Below, one piece after another: positions 33,942-42,669 of a DNA stretch of 64,000 nucleotides. Position numbers and translations under genes: made by a program. The stretch's first letter is position 1. Every line of letters begins with the position of its first letter. The notes below the pieces were generated by a model. The model was not told the origin of the DNA, ran no database searches, and saw nothing but the letters and a program-made list of their open reading frames with translations. The stretch covers positions 186,001 to 250,000 of the forward strand of contig NZ_JAHRXF010000005.1 in the NCBI RefSeq assembly GCF_019104725.1. The letters are read 5' to 3'. The DNA comes from Streptomyces corallincola. Lineage in GTDB: Bacteria > Actinomycetota > Actinomycetes > Streptomycetales > Streptomycetaceae.

Positions 33942-35549
33942 ATGGGATACGCCCATGAGTACGCGACCGCGGTGATGCGGCGGGGCCGGATTCCGATGGA
34001 ACCGGCCGACTTCGTGCCCGACTGGGCCGACCGCCCCCGCAGGGGCAAGCACTTCCCCGGCGCCCCGTCCGTCCCCCTGCCCGACGGCGGCTGCGCGCCC
34101 GGCGCCACCCTCGGACGCGGCCTGTTCGGGGAGCCCGGCACCGGCGCCTTCACCCTGCCCCGGCTGGGCGCGATGCTCCGCGACTCCTACGGCCTCACCG
34201 GGCGCCGCCTCGCCGTACAGGCCAACACCGACCTCGGCTCGCTGCCGTTCCACGCGCACGCCAACTGGTCGCGCGGCACCGCCTCCGGCGGCGGTCTCTA
34301 CCCGGTCGGCGTGCACTGGATCAGCGGCCCGAGCGGCCCCCTCACACCGGGCGTCCACTACTACGACACCCCGCGCCACCGCTTCACCCGGCTGCTCTCC
34401 GGCGACGTCACCGGCGAGGTCCGCGCCGCCCTCGGAGACCTCGAAATCGCCGCCGGTGCCGATCAGTTCCTCGTCCTGGGTGTCACGTTCTGGCAGAACT
34501 CCTTCAAGTACAACAGCTTCTGCTACCACGCCGTCACGATGGACATCGGCGCCCTCTGGCAGACCTGGCGGATGTGGGCCCGCGCGCACGGTCTGGCGCT
34601 CGGCACCGCGCTCTGGTTCGACGAGGCCCGACTCGGGCGGCTGCTCGGGCTGGACCCGGCCGAGGACGGGGTGTTCGCGGTCGTACCGCTGCGCTGGGAG
34701 GCGCGGCCCGGCGAGGCGACCCCACCCGCCAACTCCGTTGCACAGGAAGCTTTTTGTGCCCGGGTGCGGCGTGTGCCCGACGAGAGGTCCCGCCGTGTGC
34801 TCTCCTTCGAGACCCTGCGCCGTATCCATACCGCCACCCTGGAGGGCGCCGCCGACCGGCCCGCCCCCGGCGCCCTCGACCCCGCCCTCGCCCCGCCCGC
34901 CGGACCCGGCGCTCGCGTTCCACTGCCCGCGCCCACCGAGTTGGACATGCCGGTACGGCGCGCACTGCGCGAACGGCGCAGCAGCTTCGGCCGATTCACC
35001 GCACTTACCCCGCTCGACCCGGCCCAACTCGCCGTGACCCTGGCCGCCGCCGTGGCCGCCGGAACCCTCGACAGCGACACCGAGACCCCCGGCGGCGCCC
35101 CCCTCACCCGGCTCTGCGTCTTCGTCAACCACGTCCACGACGTGCCCCCCGGGCTCTACGAGTACGACCGCGACACCGGCGACCTCGTCCTCCTCAAGGC
35201 GGGCGACCACGGCGCCTTCCTCCAGCGGAACTACTTCCTCGCCAACTACAACGTCGAGCAGGCCGCCGCCGTACTCGTCCCCACCGCCCGCACGCACGCG
35301 GTGCTCGACCAGGTCGGGGACCGGGGATACCGCCTGGTCAACGCGGCCGTCGGCGCCACCGCCCAGGCCGTCTACACCGCCGCCACCGCCGCCGGGACGG
35401 CCTGCGGAGTCGCCCTCGGCTTCGACAGCGTCTCCTTCGAGGAGGAACTCGGCCTCGCCGAACGCGGCGAGATCCCCCTGCTGATCATGATGATCGGCGG
35501 CGAACGCCCGCACCCCGCCGACTACCGCTACGACATCGTCGCGCCCTGA
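33942..35549 (+). CDS. SagB-type azoline dehydrogenase with two nitroreductase-like halves
   Basis: A 535-residue flavoprotein of the nitroreductase superfamily. The N-terminal half (LGSLPFHAHANWSRGTASGGGLYPVGVHWI) carries the SagB signature R-x-x-x-S-x-G-x-x-Y-P; a second, more divergent half starts near residue 325 (VRRALRERRSSFGRFT) and ends with TAAGTACGVALGFDSVSFEEELGL. SagB enzymes oxidise azolines to azoles with FMN. The Lys-x-x-x-Tyr catalytic pair may be FKYNSFCYH near residue 188. A 102-bp gap with AGGGAG before the ATG at 33942 separates it from YcaO1; GTG 33936 is an alternative. Confidence 0.88.
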   Translation: MGYAHEYATAVMRRGRIPMEPADFVPDWADRPRRGKHFPGAPSVPLPDGGCAPGATLGRGLFGEPGTGAFTLPRLGAMLRDSYGLTGRRLAVQANTDLGSLPFHAHANWSRGTASGGGLYPVGVHWISGPSGPLTPGVHYYDTPRHRFTRLLSGDVTGEVRAALGDLEIAAGADQFLVLGVTFWQNSFKYNSFCYHAVTMDIGALWQTWRMWARAHGLALGTALWFDEARLGRLLGLDPAEDGVFAVVPLRWEARPGEATPPANSVAQEAFCARVRRVPDERSRRVLSFETLRRIHTATLEGAADRPAPGALDPALAPPAGPGARVPLPAPTELDMPVRRALRERRSSFGRFTALTPLDPAQLAVTLAAAVAAGTLDSDTETPGGAPLTRLCVFVNHVHDVPPGLYEYDRDTGDLVLLKAGDHGAFLQRNYFLANYNVEQAAAVLVPTARTHAVLDQVGDRGYRLVNAAVGATAQAVYTAATAAGTACGVALGFDSVSFEEELGLAERGEIPLLIMMIGGERPHPADYRYDIVAP

Positions 35550-35568
35550 CGAGCGAAAGGGGGAGGGC

Positions 35569-38484
35569 GTGAGCCCGACCACCACCACCGCCCCGCAGGA
35601 CACGGGCGCCGCAGACCGACTCGCCCTCCCGCACCGGCGGTTCATGCTGCGCGTCGCCGGACTGCCCCTCGACACCGTGCACGCCCTGCGCGCCCCCGGC
35701 ACCACCGACTGGGCCGCACGCACCGCCGCCGGTGAGGACGCCCTGCGTGCCCTCGGCGCCCGACTCGGCGACCCGCTCGCGGCGGCGGTCGGCGCCACCG
35801 ACGACCCCGCGCTGCGCCGACGCCTGCTCGCCCTGCGCCGCCAGGTCTTCAACAACCGCCTGCCCGGCGACCCGGACGCGGCCCGCGCACTCGCCGCCGC
35901 ACTCGACGGCACCGTGGGGTCCGACCTGGCCGACTGGCTCGACGCCCGCGAACGCTGGGAAGAACTCCGCCGGGCCGGGGACGGCGTCCTCGCCGACGGC
36001 TTCGCCCGCACCCGCGCCGCGCTGCGCGCCCTCGCCCGTGACGACCGCCTCCGCCGGGGCCTGCTCCTCGCCTCACCCACCCTGGAGGAACGCCTCGACG
36101 CCTTCGCCGCCGACAGCACACCCGCACCGGGCAAGCGGACCCGCAAGATGGAACGCTCACTGCTGTCGTACGTGTACCGGACGGCCTGCAAGACCAGTCC
36201 GTTCAGCACGCTGGGGGGAGTGGCGCTCGGAGAGTTCCGGGCCCACCCCGGCACCGGCACCGGCACCCACCCCGACCCCGACCCCCACCCCGACACGCGT
36301 ACCGACCACGTCCACGACGACTGGACCGGTCACGTCCGCCTCAACGTCGTCGTCCTCAGCCGCCTCGCGGAGCTGATCGCGGCCGACCCGGAGCGCCGCG
36401 CCGACCTGCCCGTGACGCTCGCCTCCGGCTGGACCCTGGACGAGGACCGGGTCCGCTACGTCCAGCGGGCGGTCACCGCAGGCGACGACAGCGCGCCCGT
36501 CAGCTTCGACGCCGCCCAGGACCGGCTGTTCTTCCTGCGCCGCCAGGGCGCCCTGGACGGCATGCTCGCCCTGCTGCACGACCACGGCGGCACCCTGCGC
36601 CACGGCGACCTGGCCCGCTGGCTGGCCGACACCACCGGCGCCGGGGAGGAGGAGGCCGGGCACTACCTCACCGCGCTGCGCGACCTCGGCATCCTCCAAC
36701 TCCCCTCCCTGGCGACGAGCGTGCACGGCGGAGACCCGCTCCACGCCTTCCAGCGCGCGCTGCACGCCCTGGACCGCCCCTGGGCACGCGCCCTCGCCGC
36801 CCGCCTCGACGGCCCCGCCGACGCGCTCGCCCGCTACCCGCACGCGGACGTCCCCGGCCGACGCGCCCTCCTCACCCGACTGCGCGCCGAACTCCTCACC
36901 CTGCAAAGCGACGTGGGCGCCGAACACCCCGTCCTCCCGCAGACCCTCGTCTACGAGGACGTGTCCGCCGGAACGGCGAGCGCCGACCTCGCCGAGTGGA
37001 CGCCGATCACCGCACCCCTCGCCTCCATCGGACGCGTGCTGCCCGGCTTCGACGTGGCCCTGCCCCAACGCCTCACTCTCAAGGGCTTCTTCCTCGCCCG
37101 CCACGGCAGGGGCGGACGCTGCGAGGACGTGCTGCGGCTCGTCCACGACTTCCACGAGGACATCTTCCGGCAGTACCTCCAGTTCACCGCCACCAAGGAC
37201 GACTTCCTGCCCGACGGCAGCCACGCCCCCGAGGAGAACTGGCTCGGCCTCCCGGAGATCACCGCCGTGGACCGCGCCCGCGCGACCCTCACCGACCGGG
37301 TGCGGACAGCGTGGTCCGAACTGCCCGAGGAAGCAGAAGAGTTGGTCATCGACGACCGGCTCGTGGACGACGTGGCCGCCGAACTCGCCCCGGCCGTGCC
37401 CGCCTTCCAGCCCCACGCCCACTTCCTCCAGCTCGCCCGCCGCGCGGACGGCCCGCTCGCCGTCCTCAACGACTCCTTCGGCGGCCTCTGCTTCCCGTTC
37501 ACCCGCTTCACCCACTGCTTCGACACAGGCGGAAGCACCGGTGCCCGCCGGACCGCCGACGCCCTCCCGGCCGACGCCCACCGGTCCGACACCGCCCCGT
37601 CCGACGCCACCCTCACCACGGCACTCCGCGACCGGCTCCGGCAACTCCTGCCCACAGGCGCCGTGTTCGCGGAGATCACCGCCGGGTCCGCCACCACCAA
37701 CCTCAACCTGCACGGCCGCCTGACCGACTACGAGATCGTCTGCCCCGGCGAGCACAGCACCGCCCCCGAGGACGCCCGCCTCCACCTGGACGACCTCTAC
37801 GCCGTGCACGACGCGACCACCGACCGGCTCGCACTCCGCTCCCGCCGCCTCGGCCGCGAGGTCGTCCCCCTCTACCTCGGCTACCTCGTCCCGATGGTGC
37901 TGCCCGAGATCCCCCGCACCCTGCTGCTGTTCTCCCCGACCGCCCGCGCCGTCCTCGACGTGTGGCGGGGCGTCCCGGCGGGCCCCGACGACGCGGGCGT
38001 CACCCGCCGCCCCCGCGTCCGCCATCACCGGCTCGTCCTCCAGCGCCGCTCCTGGACGGCCGCCGACGGCAGCCTCCCGCTGCGCGCCCCCGGCACCCCG
38101 GACGGCGAGTGGTTCCTCGCCTGGCACCGCTGGCGCACCCGGCACGGCCTGCCCGAACAGGTCTTCGCCACCGTCCACCGGCAGACGGCGGACGAGGCGC
38201 CGGGCGGCTGGTTCGGCGGCTCCAAACCGCAGTACGTCGATTTCGCCAGCCCCCTGTCACTGACCGCCCTCGAAGCCCTCCTCGCGGGGCACCGCGCCCG
38301 CACCGTCTTCGAGGAGATGCTCCCCGGCGAGGACGAACTGCACCTCACCTCCCCGCGCGGCCGACACGTCGCCGAACTCGCCGTCGAAATGCTGCCCGCC
38401 CCGGCCGCCCCACCCGCCGCCTCCCTCGCCCCGGCCACCCCGGCCACCCCGCCCGCCCGGACCGAACAGGACCCCGCCCGATGA
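35569..38484 (+). CDS. LanB-type dehydratase, glutamylation domain (thiopeptide/goadsporin type)
   Basis: A 971-residue protein with the lantibiotic dehydratase N-terminal fold. The most diagnostic segment is RSLLSYVYRTACKTSPFSTLGGVALGEF near residue 200, where split LanB proteins have the tRNA-Glu-binding Arg/Lys and TSPFST. It should attach glutamate from glutamyl-tRNA to Ser/Thr side chains of the precursor; elimination then yields dehydroalanine or dehydrobutyrine. The last 80 residues are Ala/Pro-rich. The elimination domain is not fused but encoded by the next gene, whose ATG overlaps this stop by four bases, as in thiopeptide and goadsporin clusters. GTG 35569 has GGGGGAGGG upstream. 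Confidence 0.88.
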   Translation: MSPTTTTAPQDTGAADRLALPHRRFMLRVAGLPLDTVHALRAPGTTDWAARTAAGEDALRALGARLGDPLAAAVGATDDPALRRRLLALRRQVFNNRLPGDPDAARALAAALDGTVGSDLADWLDARERWEELRRAGDGVLADGFARTRAALRALARDDRLRRGLLLASPTLEERLDAFAADSTPAPGKRTRKMERSLLSYVYRTACKTSPFSTLGGVALGEFRAHPGTGTGTHPDPDPHPDTRTDHVHDDWTGHVRLNVVVLSRLAELIAADPERRADLPVTLASGWTLDEDRVRYVQRAVTAGDDSAPVSFDAAQDRLFFLRRQGALDGMLALLHDHGGTLRHGDLARWLADTTGAGEEEAGHYLTALRDLGILQLPSLATSVHGGDPLHAFQRALHALDRPWARALAARLDGPADALARYPHADVPGRRALLTRLRAELLTLQSDVGAEHPVLPQTLVYEDVSAGTASADLAEWTPITAPLASIGRVLPGFDVALPQRLTLKGFFLARHGRGGRCEDVLRLVHDFHEDIFRQYLQFTATKDDFLPDGSHAPEENWLGLPEITAVDRARATLTDRVRTAWSELPEEAEELVIDDRLVDDVAAELAPAVPAFQPHAHFLQLARRADGPLAVLNDSFGGLCFPFTRFTHCFDTGGSTGARRTADALPADAHRSDTAPSDATLTTALRDRLRQLLPTGAVFAEITAGSATTNLNLHGRLTDYEIVCPGEHSTAPEDARLHLDDLYAVHDATTDRLALRSRRLGREVVPLYLGYLVPMVLPEIPRTLLLFSPTARAVLDVWRGVPAGPDDAGVTRRPRVRHHRLVLQRRSWTAADGSLPLRAPGTPDGEWFLAWHRWRTRHGLPEQVFATVHRQTADEAPGGWFGGSKPQYVDFASPLSLTALEALLAGHRARTVFEEMLPGEDELHLTSPRGRHVAELAVEMLPAPAAPPAASLAPATPATPPARTEQDPAR

Positions 38485-39575
38485 CCGCACCGACCGGCCC
38501 CGCGCCCGTACCCACCGCCGAAGCGGCGGCCACACCGGCCGAGCCGGCTCCCGGCGACTGGATCGCCGTCCACGTCTTCTACGCGGCCAGCCCCCGCCCC
38601 CTGCTGCTCCAGTGCGTGCGGCCCCTGGTGGACGCGCTCACCCAAGAGGGCCTGATCACCGGGTACTTCTTCATCAACTACTGGCTGGAGGGCCCCCACC
38701 TCCGGCTCCGCCTCAAGCCCGCCCGCGCCGCCGACACCGGTGCCGTACGGGACCGGGCGCACACCGCGCTCGCCGCGTTCCTGCGCGAACGCCCCGCGCT
38801 GTACGAGGTGAAGGCGGGATTCCTCGCCGAGCTGTACGAGACCCTGTTCACGCTGGAGTACACCGAGGACCAGCGGGCCGAACTCCTCGGCCCGGACGGG
38901 CGGATGTCGCTGCGCCCCAACAACACCTTCGAGGACCGGCCCTACGAACCCGAGTACGGCAAGTACGGCGGACCGGCCGGAGTCGCCCTCGCGGAATGGC
39001 ACTTCCAGCACTCCAGCGACCTCGTCATCGAGGCCGCCCGCACCATGAACCTGCATCTGCGCACCGTGCTGCTCGGACTCTCCGCCCAGCTCATGATGGT
39101 CATGGCGGGCACCTTCCTGCCCGACGACGAGGCACTCATGGCCTTCCTCGACCGCTACCACGCCTTCTGGAACAGTGCGTTCAGCGGCACCAACTACACG
39201 GCCGACGACGGCTACGACCGCGCGTACACCACGATGGGCGACACCCTCCCGGCCCGCTTCCGGCACATCCGGGACGCCGTCGCCCACGGCGACCACGGCA
39301 GCCTCCCCGCCTTCCTGCGCGGCTGGGCCGCACACAGCGTCGAACTCCGCGACCGGGCAGAGGAGTTGGCCCGCGAGGGCGAGCTGACCTTCCGCTCCTG
39401 GGACGGCACCCGCGACCTCCACCTCACCGACCCCGCCCAGGTCCTGCCGATGCTGCTCTCGCCGTATCTGCACATGACCAACAACCGGCTCGGCATGACC
39501 GTCCGGGACGAGGCGTTCCTCTCCTACGTCCTCGGCCGCGCCCTGCGCGCCGGGGCACCGGAGGCCGCCGGATGA
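38481..39575 (+). CDS. thiopeptide-type (SpaB_C) protein, LanB elimination partner
   Basis: A 364-residue protein of the SpaB_C/TIGR03891 type. It opens with DWIAVHVFYAASPRPLLLQCVRPLVDAL and has TGYFFINYWLEGPHLRLRLKP near residue 62; the family usually shows FFIRY, so an Arg is replaced by Asn here while HLRLR is kept. Near the C-terminus HMTNNRLGMTVRDEAFLSYVL is the typical end. In split systems this protein eliminates glutamate. A homologous fold instead builds the central pyridine of thiopeptides. With only one such gene and a dedicated glutamylation protein next to it, elimination is the simpler assignment. Confidence 0.85.
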   Translation: MTAPTGPAPVPTAEAAATPAEPAPGDWIAVHVFYAASPRPLLLQCVRPLVDALTQEGLITGYFFINYWLEGPHLRLRLKPARAADTGAVRDRAHTALAAFLRERPALYEVKAGFLAELYETLFTLEYTEDQRAELLGPDGRMSLRPNNTFEDRPYEPEYGKYGGPAGVALAEWHFQHSSDLVIEAARTMNLHLRTVLLGLSAQLMMVMAGTFLPDDEALMAFLDRYHAFWNSAFSGTNYTADDGYDRAYTTMGDTLPARFRHIRDAVAHGDHGSLPAFLRGWAAHSVELRDRAEELAREGELTFRSWDGTRDLHLTDPAQVLPMLLSPYLHMTNNRLGMTVRDEAFLSYVLGRALRAGAPEAAG

Positions 39576-41920
39576 CCACGGACGCCTTCCTCGCCGCCCG
39601 GCCGCGCGTCCGCCCCGACCTCGTCCAGGGCCCCACCCTGGTGCGCGGCACGGCGCGGATTCATCTGCTGAAGGACCCGCGCACCGGGCGGCGCATGGAG
39701 GTCGGCCCCAAGGAACACTTCCTGATCAGCCGCCTGGACGGCACCCGTTCGCTCGCCGAGATCGGACAGGCGTACACGGGGGAGTTCGGCACCCGGCTGG
39801 GCGAGCGGCAGTGGGGGCAGCTGCTCGGACTGCTGCACGGCCGGGGTCTGCTCGACGGCGCCCCGGCCGCCCCGGCGGCGCCCGCCGCCGACCCCCCGGC
39901 CCGCCCCAACGGCATCCTCGCGGGGCGCACCCGGCTCGTCGCGGACGCCCCCGCGCTCATGGACCGGCTGCACCGCGTCACCGCGCCCGCCCGGCGGCCC
40001 CCGGTACTCGTCGCGCTCACCGCCGTGGCCGTGGCACTGCTCGTGGCGGTCACCGCGCAGGCGGGCACGCTGTGGCGACAGACCCAACTGGTGCTGGAGC
40101 AACCGGTGCTGCTGCTCGCCGTGGGCTGCGTCCTGTGGTGCTCGCTCGCCCTGCACGAGCTGGCCCACGGGCTGTTCGCCCGCGCGTTCGGCGGGCACGT
40201 CAAGGAGATAGGGCTGCGCTGGACGCTCGGTGCCACCTATCTGTACTGCGAGGTAGAGGACGTGCAGTTCCTCGGCAGCCGCGCCCGCAAAGTCGCCACC
40301 GCCTGCGCGGGCGCCTTCGTCAACATCCTCTTCCTGCTGCCGTTCTACGCGCTCTGGGCCCTCCTGCCGACCGGCGCCCAGGCCCGCCCCGCGCTCGGCG
40401 CCCTCCTGCTGCTCGGCACGGTCGGCGGCCTCGCCAACCTGCTCCCGCTGCCACCCCTCGACGGCTACAAGGCCCTCGGCCACGCCCTCGGCATCACCGA
40501 ACTGGCCCCCGGCAGCCGCGTGTTCCTCACCGACACCGTGCGCGGACTCCTCCGGCGCGGCCCCGGCATCGCCGCCTACCCACGTCAACTACGGTTCTTC
40601 TATGGTGGGTTCGCGCTGCTTACCGCCGTACAGACCGCCGCGCTGCTGCTCCTCGCGGGCTCCGTGCTGCGGGCCGTGCTGCCCGACGGGCGGGCGGCGC
40701 TGGCGTGGAGCCTTCCGCCCGCCGCCCTCGCGGCCGTCCTGCTGCTGTGGGCACTCGGGGCGTACGGCCGCACGGCCCGCGCCCGCCGCACCCCGCCCCC
40801 GCTCCCGTCCGCGTCCCCCGCGGCGCCCGCACCGGAACCGGCGCACCAGTCCGCGCACCGACCCACCCACCACCCGGCACATCACGTGAGGAAAGGCGAG
40901 ATGAGCGCACCCGAGAACGGCAGCGAGGCCGAGACGGTCGTCGTGCTGGACGGCATCACCAAGCGGTACGGAGAGGTGACGGCGCTGGACGGCGTCTCCT
41001 TCGCCGTGCGCAAGGGCGAGTTCTTCGGCATCCTCGGCCCCAACGGCGCCGGAAAGACCACCCTGGTGGAGATCGTGGAAGGCATGCGCCGACCCGACTC
41101 CGGGACAGTGAGCCTGCTCGGCCGGAGTCCCTGGCCGCGCGACCCGGCGCTCCTCGCGCGGATCGGCGTGCAGACCCAGGCATCCGCGTTCTTCGCCCGC
41201 CTCACCGCGGGCGAACACCTGCGCACCGTCGCCGCGTTGTACGGCATGGACGCCGCGCCCGCCGCCAGGGCCGCGTTGGAGCGGGTCGGGCTCACCGGCA
41301 AGGAGAAGGCCCGTATCGACCACCTGTCCGGCGGGCAGCGGCAGCGCCTCGCCCTCGCCACCGCGCTGCTCAACGAGCCCGAACTGATCTTCCTGGACGA
41401 GCCGACCGCCGCCCTCGACCCCGAGGCGCGGCGTGAACTCTGGTCCCTGCTCAGGTCGTTGCGCTCCGAGGGGCGCACCATCATCTGCACCACGCACTAC
41501 CTGGACGAGGCCGAGGCGCTCTGCGACCGCGTGGCGATCGTCACCGAGGGCCGCCTCGCCGCCCTGGACGCCCCGCGCAGCCTCATCCGCTCGCTCGCCG
41601 CCCCCACGCGGCTGCTGCTGCCCGCGTCCCGTATCTCCCCGGAGGCCGCGCTCGCCGTGACCGGCGTGGACCGCGCCACCGTCGAGGGCGACGACCTCGT
41701 CATCGAGACGGCCTCCGCCAACCGCGTCCTCACCGGCCTCGGCGACCTCGTGGACATCGACGACATCACCGTGCGCACCGCCACCCTGGAGGACGCGTAC
41801 CTCGCGCTGACCGGCCACGGGGGCGCTCCCGCCGCCGACAGCGCGCCCGCCCCCACGGGCGGCCTCACCCCCACCGACCGCCCCGCCCCCGCCGCGACCC
41901 GAACGGAGCACGACCGTTGA
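39572..41920 (+). CDS. fusion: PqqD-like domain, M50 membrane metalloprotease and ABC ATPase
   Basis: One uninterrupted 782-residue frame. Residues 12-96 resemble a PqqD-like recognition domain (RIHLLKDPRTGRRMEVGPKEHFLISRLDGTRSLAEIGQAY ... LLGLLHGRGLLDG). Residues 145-400 form an M50 site-2-protease-like region with HELAH at 195-199 and LPPLDGY around 297. A Pro/His linker (401-443) leads to an ABC ATPase: Walker A GPNGAGKTT at 489-497, LSGGQRQRLALA, Walker B LIFLDEPTAALD and TTHYLDEAEA. An internal ATG at 40901 with AGGAAAGGCGAG could also give the ATPase alone, but no stop separates the parts. It probably recognises, cleaves and exports the peptide with the next permease. Confidence 0.85.
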   Translation: MTTDAFLAARPRVRPDLVQGPTLVRGTARIHLLKDPRTGRRMEVGPKEHFLISRLDGTRSLAEIGQAYTGEFGTRLGERQWGQLLGLLHGRGLLDGAPAAPAAPAADPPARPNGILAGRTRLVADAPALMDRLHRVTAPARRPPVLVALTAVAVALLVAVTAQAGTLWRQTQLVLEQPVLLLAVGCVLWCSLALHELAHGLFARAFGGHVKEIGLRWTLGATYLYCEVEDVQFLGSRARKVATACAGAFVNILFLLPFYALWALLPTGAQARPALGALLLLGTVGGLANLLPLPPLDGYKALGHALGITELAPGSRVFLTDTVRGLLRRGPGIAAYPRQLRFFYGGFALLTAVQTAALLLLAGSVLRAVLPDGRAALAWSLPPAALAAVLLLWALGAYGRTARARRTPPPLPSASPAAPAPEPAHQSAHRPTHHPAHHVRKGEMSAPENGSEAETVVVLDGITKRYGEVTALDGVSFAVRKGEFFGILGPNGAGKTTLVEIVEGMRRPDSGTVSLLGRSPWPRDPALLARIGVQTQASAFFARLTAGEHLRTVAALYGMDAAPAARAALERVGLTGKEKARIDHLSGGQRQRLALATALLNEPELIFLDEPTAALDPEARRELWSLLRSLRSEGRTIICTTHYLDEAEALCDRVAIVTEGRLAALDAPRSLIRSLAAPTRLLLPASRISPEAALAVTGVDRATVEGDDLVIETASANRVLTGLGDLVDIDDITVRTATLEDAYLALTGHGGAPAADSAPAPTGGLTPTDRPAPAATRTEHDR

Positions 41921-42669
41921 GCGCGTACGCCGCACTGACCAGGGCCACCTATGTCGCCGGCGTGCGCGACAAGACCACCCTGTTCTTCACCTTCGCCTTC
42001 CCGCTGGCCTTCCTCGTGCTGTTCGGCCTGATCTTCCAGGGCCAGCAGGTCAAGGGCGGCCTGTCGTCCATCAACTACATCGCGCCGGGCGTGCTCTCCT
42101 GGGGGGTGGGCAACGCCTCGGTCTTCTCGGTGGGGTTCGCGCTGATGCAGTGGCGCCGCGACGATCTGCTCCGGCTGATCTGGCGCACCCCGACCCCGTT
42201 GCGCACGCTGATCGCCTCCCGCTGGACGGTGGCGGTCGCCGCGGCCCTCGTGCAGACCGTGCTGTTCACCGCCGTCGCCCTGCTCCCCTTCTTCGGGCTC
42301 AAGCTGACCGGTCCCTGGTGGGCGGTGCTGCCGCTGCTGGTGCTCGGCGTCACCGCCTTCCTCGCGCTCGGGCTGATCGTCGGCAGCGTCGCCAACACCC
42401 CGGAGGCGGTCGCCGCCATCGCCAACATCCTGATGGTGCCGATGGCGTTCCTGTCCGGCTCGTTCTTCCCCGACGACCTCATGCCGGGCTGGCTGCGCAC
42501 CGTCGCCAAGGTGCTGCCGCTGCACTACCTCAACGACGGTGTCACCGACGCGATGGGCGGACGCGGCGGCCTCGGGGACATCTGGCTGGACTGCGCCGGA
42601 CTCGCCGTGTTCGCCCTGGTGTTCGGACTGATCGCCGTACGCATCTTCCGCTGGAGCAACCGGCCGTGA
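41917..42669 (+). CDS. ABC-2 type transporter permease
   Basis: A 250-residue permease with six hydrophobic helices, matching ABC-2 exporters (TTLFFTFAFPLAFLVLFGLIFQG; PEAVAAIANILMVPMAFLSGSFFPDDLMPGWLRTVAKVLPLHYLNDG). The start is a TTG overlapping the stop of the fused ATPase, so the two are coupled; the TTG is the only start in a useful position. It likely forms the export channel for the mature peptide and may give self-resistance. Its stop overlaps the GTG of YcaO2 by four bases. Confidence 0.88.
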   Translation: MSAYAALTRATYVAGVRDKTTLFFTFAFPLAFLVLFGLIFQGQQVKGGLSSINYIAPGVLSWGVGNASVFSVGFALMQWRRDDLLRLIWRTPTPLRTLIASRWTVAVAAALVQTVLFTAVALLPFFGLKLTGPWWAVLPLLVLGVTAFLALGLIVGSVANTPEAVAAIANILMVPMAFLSGSFFPDDLMPGWLRTVAKVLPLHYLNDGVTDAMGGRGGLGDIWLDCAGLAVFALVFGLIAVRIFRWSNRP

